Assembly: GCA_025765595.1 (NCBI GenBank)
Contig: JAIVFH010000038.1
Location: 1 to 64,000, forward strand
DNA length: 64,000 bases
Direction of reading: 5' to 3'
From: Obelidium mucronatum
Lineage: Eukaryota > Chytridiomycota > Chytridiomycetes > Chytridiales > Chytriomycetaceae
Shown here piece by piece: positions 63,683-64,000 of this stretch. The notes beneath the pieces are model-generated. The model made no database searches, was not told the origin of the DNA, and was given only the letters and a program-made list of their open reading frames with translations. The position numbers were made by a program, and so were the translations under genes. Every line of letters begins with the position of its first letter. The first letter of the stretch is position 1.

Positions 63683-64000
63683 ATGGCGCAAGGAACAACA
63701 TCCTCGTCGGATGCGCTTCAGCTGTCATTCGTTCCGCTGACAGGGACGCTGTTTGACATTGAGCGGCCTGGTGAGTGAGGGCTTGACTTTGAGATTGATC
63801 AGACGCATCGGACGCACGCTGACCAAGCAACGACCAGGATCGGCGGCGGCCGAACTCACGACGTCGATGTACGGCAACTGGCGCATGCTCTGCGCGCCGG
63901 CGGTGACGCGGTCCGGCGCCGTGTTCCAGGCGGTCGGCGACGCCAGCGGGCGGCTGGCGGTCGTTGCGTTCGGCGCAGAGGCGGGCGCGGGCGCGGGTGC
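63683..64000 (+). CDS. 5' end of an unrecognised gene, cut by the window edge
   Basis: Exon 1 (63683-63770, MAQGTTSSSDALQLSFVPL) is spliced over a 67-nt intron to 63838 (GSAAAELTTSMYGNWRMLC...). The second exon is GC-rich and open to the window end, with Gly/Ala-rich coding. WRMLCAPAVTRSGAVFQAVGDASGRLAVVAFG could be the first blade of a beta-propeller, but too little is present to say. Confidence 0.55.

Noticed and set aside
1..64000. CRISPR array, bacterial operon or replication origin
   Set aside because: There are no regularly spaced short repeats, and all gene structure is eukaryotic with introns.

Overview
The window looks like a nuclear contig of a zoosporic (flagellated) fungus, most likely a chytrid. 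The evidence is eukaryotic gene structure with short GT-AG introns of about 50 nt, fungal-type GPI-anchored GH16 cell-wall transglycosylases, an alpha-arrestin with a PPxY-type tail, and a gene for the axonemal protein CFAP58, which implies a motile flagellum.

Bases 1-29152 are a nested stack of transposable elements. The oldest visible layer is an internally deleted MULE-like DNA transposon (about 2490-29152 with its insertions). A Ty1/Copia element (3754-28673, 5-bp target duplication TTATG) sits in the MULE C-terminal coding region. A Ty3/Gypsy chromovirus (9154-27705) interrupts the Copia RT/RNase H region. A 12.3-kb retrotransposed segment (10223-22555) sits in the Gypsy pol between perfect 12-bp duplications. 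That segment ends in a complete APE/RT/RNase H LINE. Its first 5.56 kb is a colinear inverted copy of bases 1-5564. The simplest reading is 5' transduction: a LINE lying to the left of the window in reverse orientation was retrotransposed from a long read-through RNA that began in antisense Copia sequence.

The Copia element is unusual in itself. Its integrase lies upstream of its protease, and a 137-bp hairpin-forming repeat marks each junction (gag|INT, INT|PR, PR|RT).

Bases 29153-36000 hold more mobile-type genes on the minus strand: a Crypton-like tyrosine recombinase and a zinc-ribbon protein resembling the transposon-associated DUF6729 family. From 36296 the contig is gene-dense and host-like. 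In order it carries a hendecad-repeat protein, an uncharacterised Ser/Arg-rich protein, an SLC35B1-type nucleotide-sugar transporter, tRNA-Thr(AGT), an uncharacterised coiled-coil protein, an alpha/beta hydrolase, a small unknown ORF, a vWA/alpha-kinase, an Old Yellow Enzyme, an alpha-arrestin, an unknown small gene, four tandem GH16 genes, ribosomal protein uL16 (RPL10), CFAP58, a Cys/Thr-rich GPI-type protein and the 5' end of one more gene.

Several otherwise convincing host genes are broken only by one-base changes, mostly in homopolymer runs. This suggests residual long-read indel errors, so frameshifts reported here should not automatically be read as pseudogenes.
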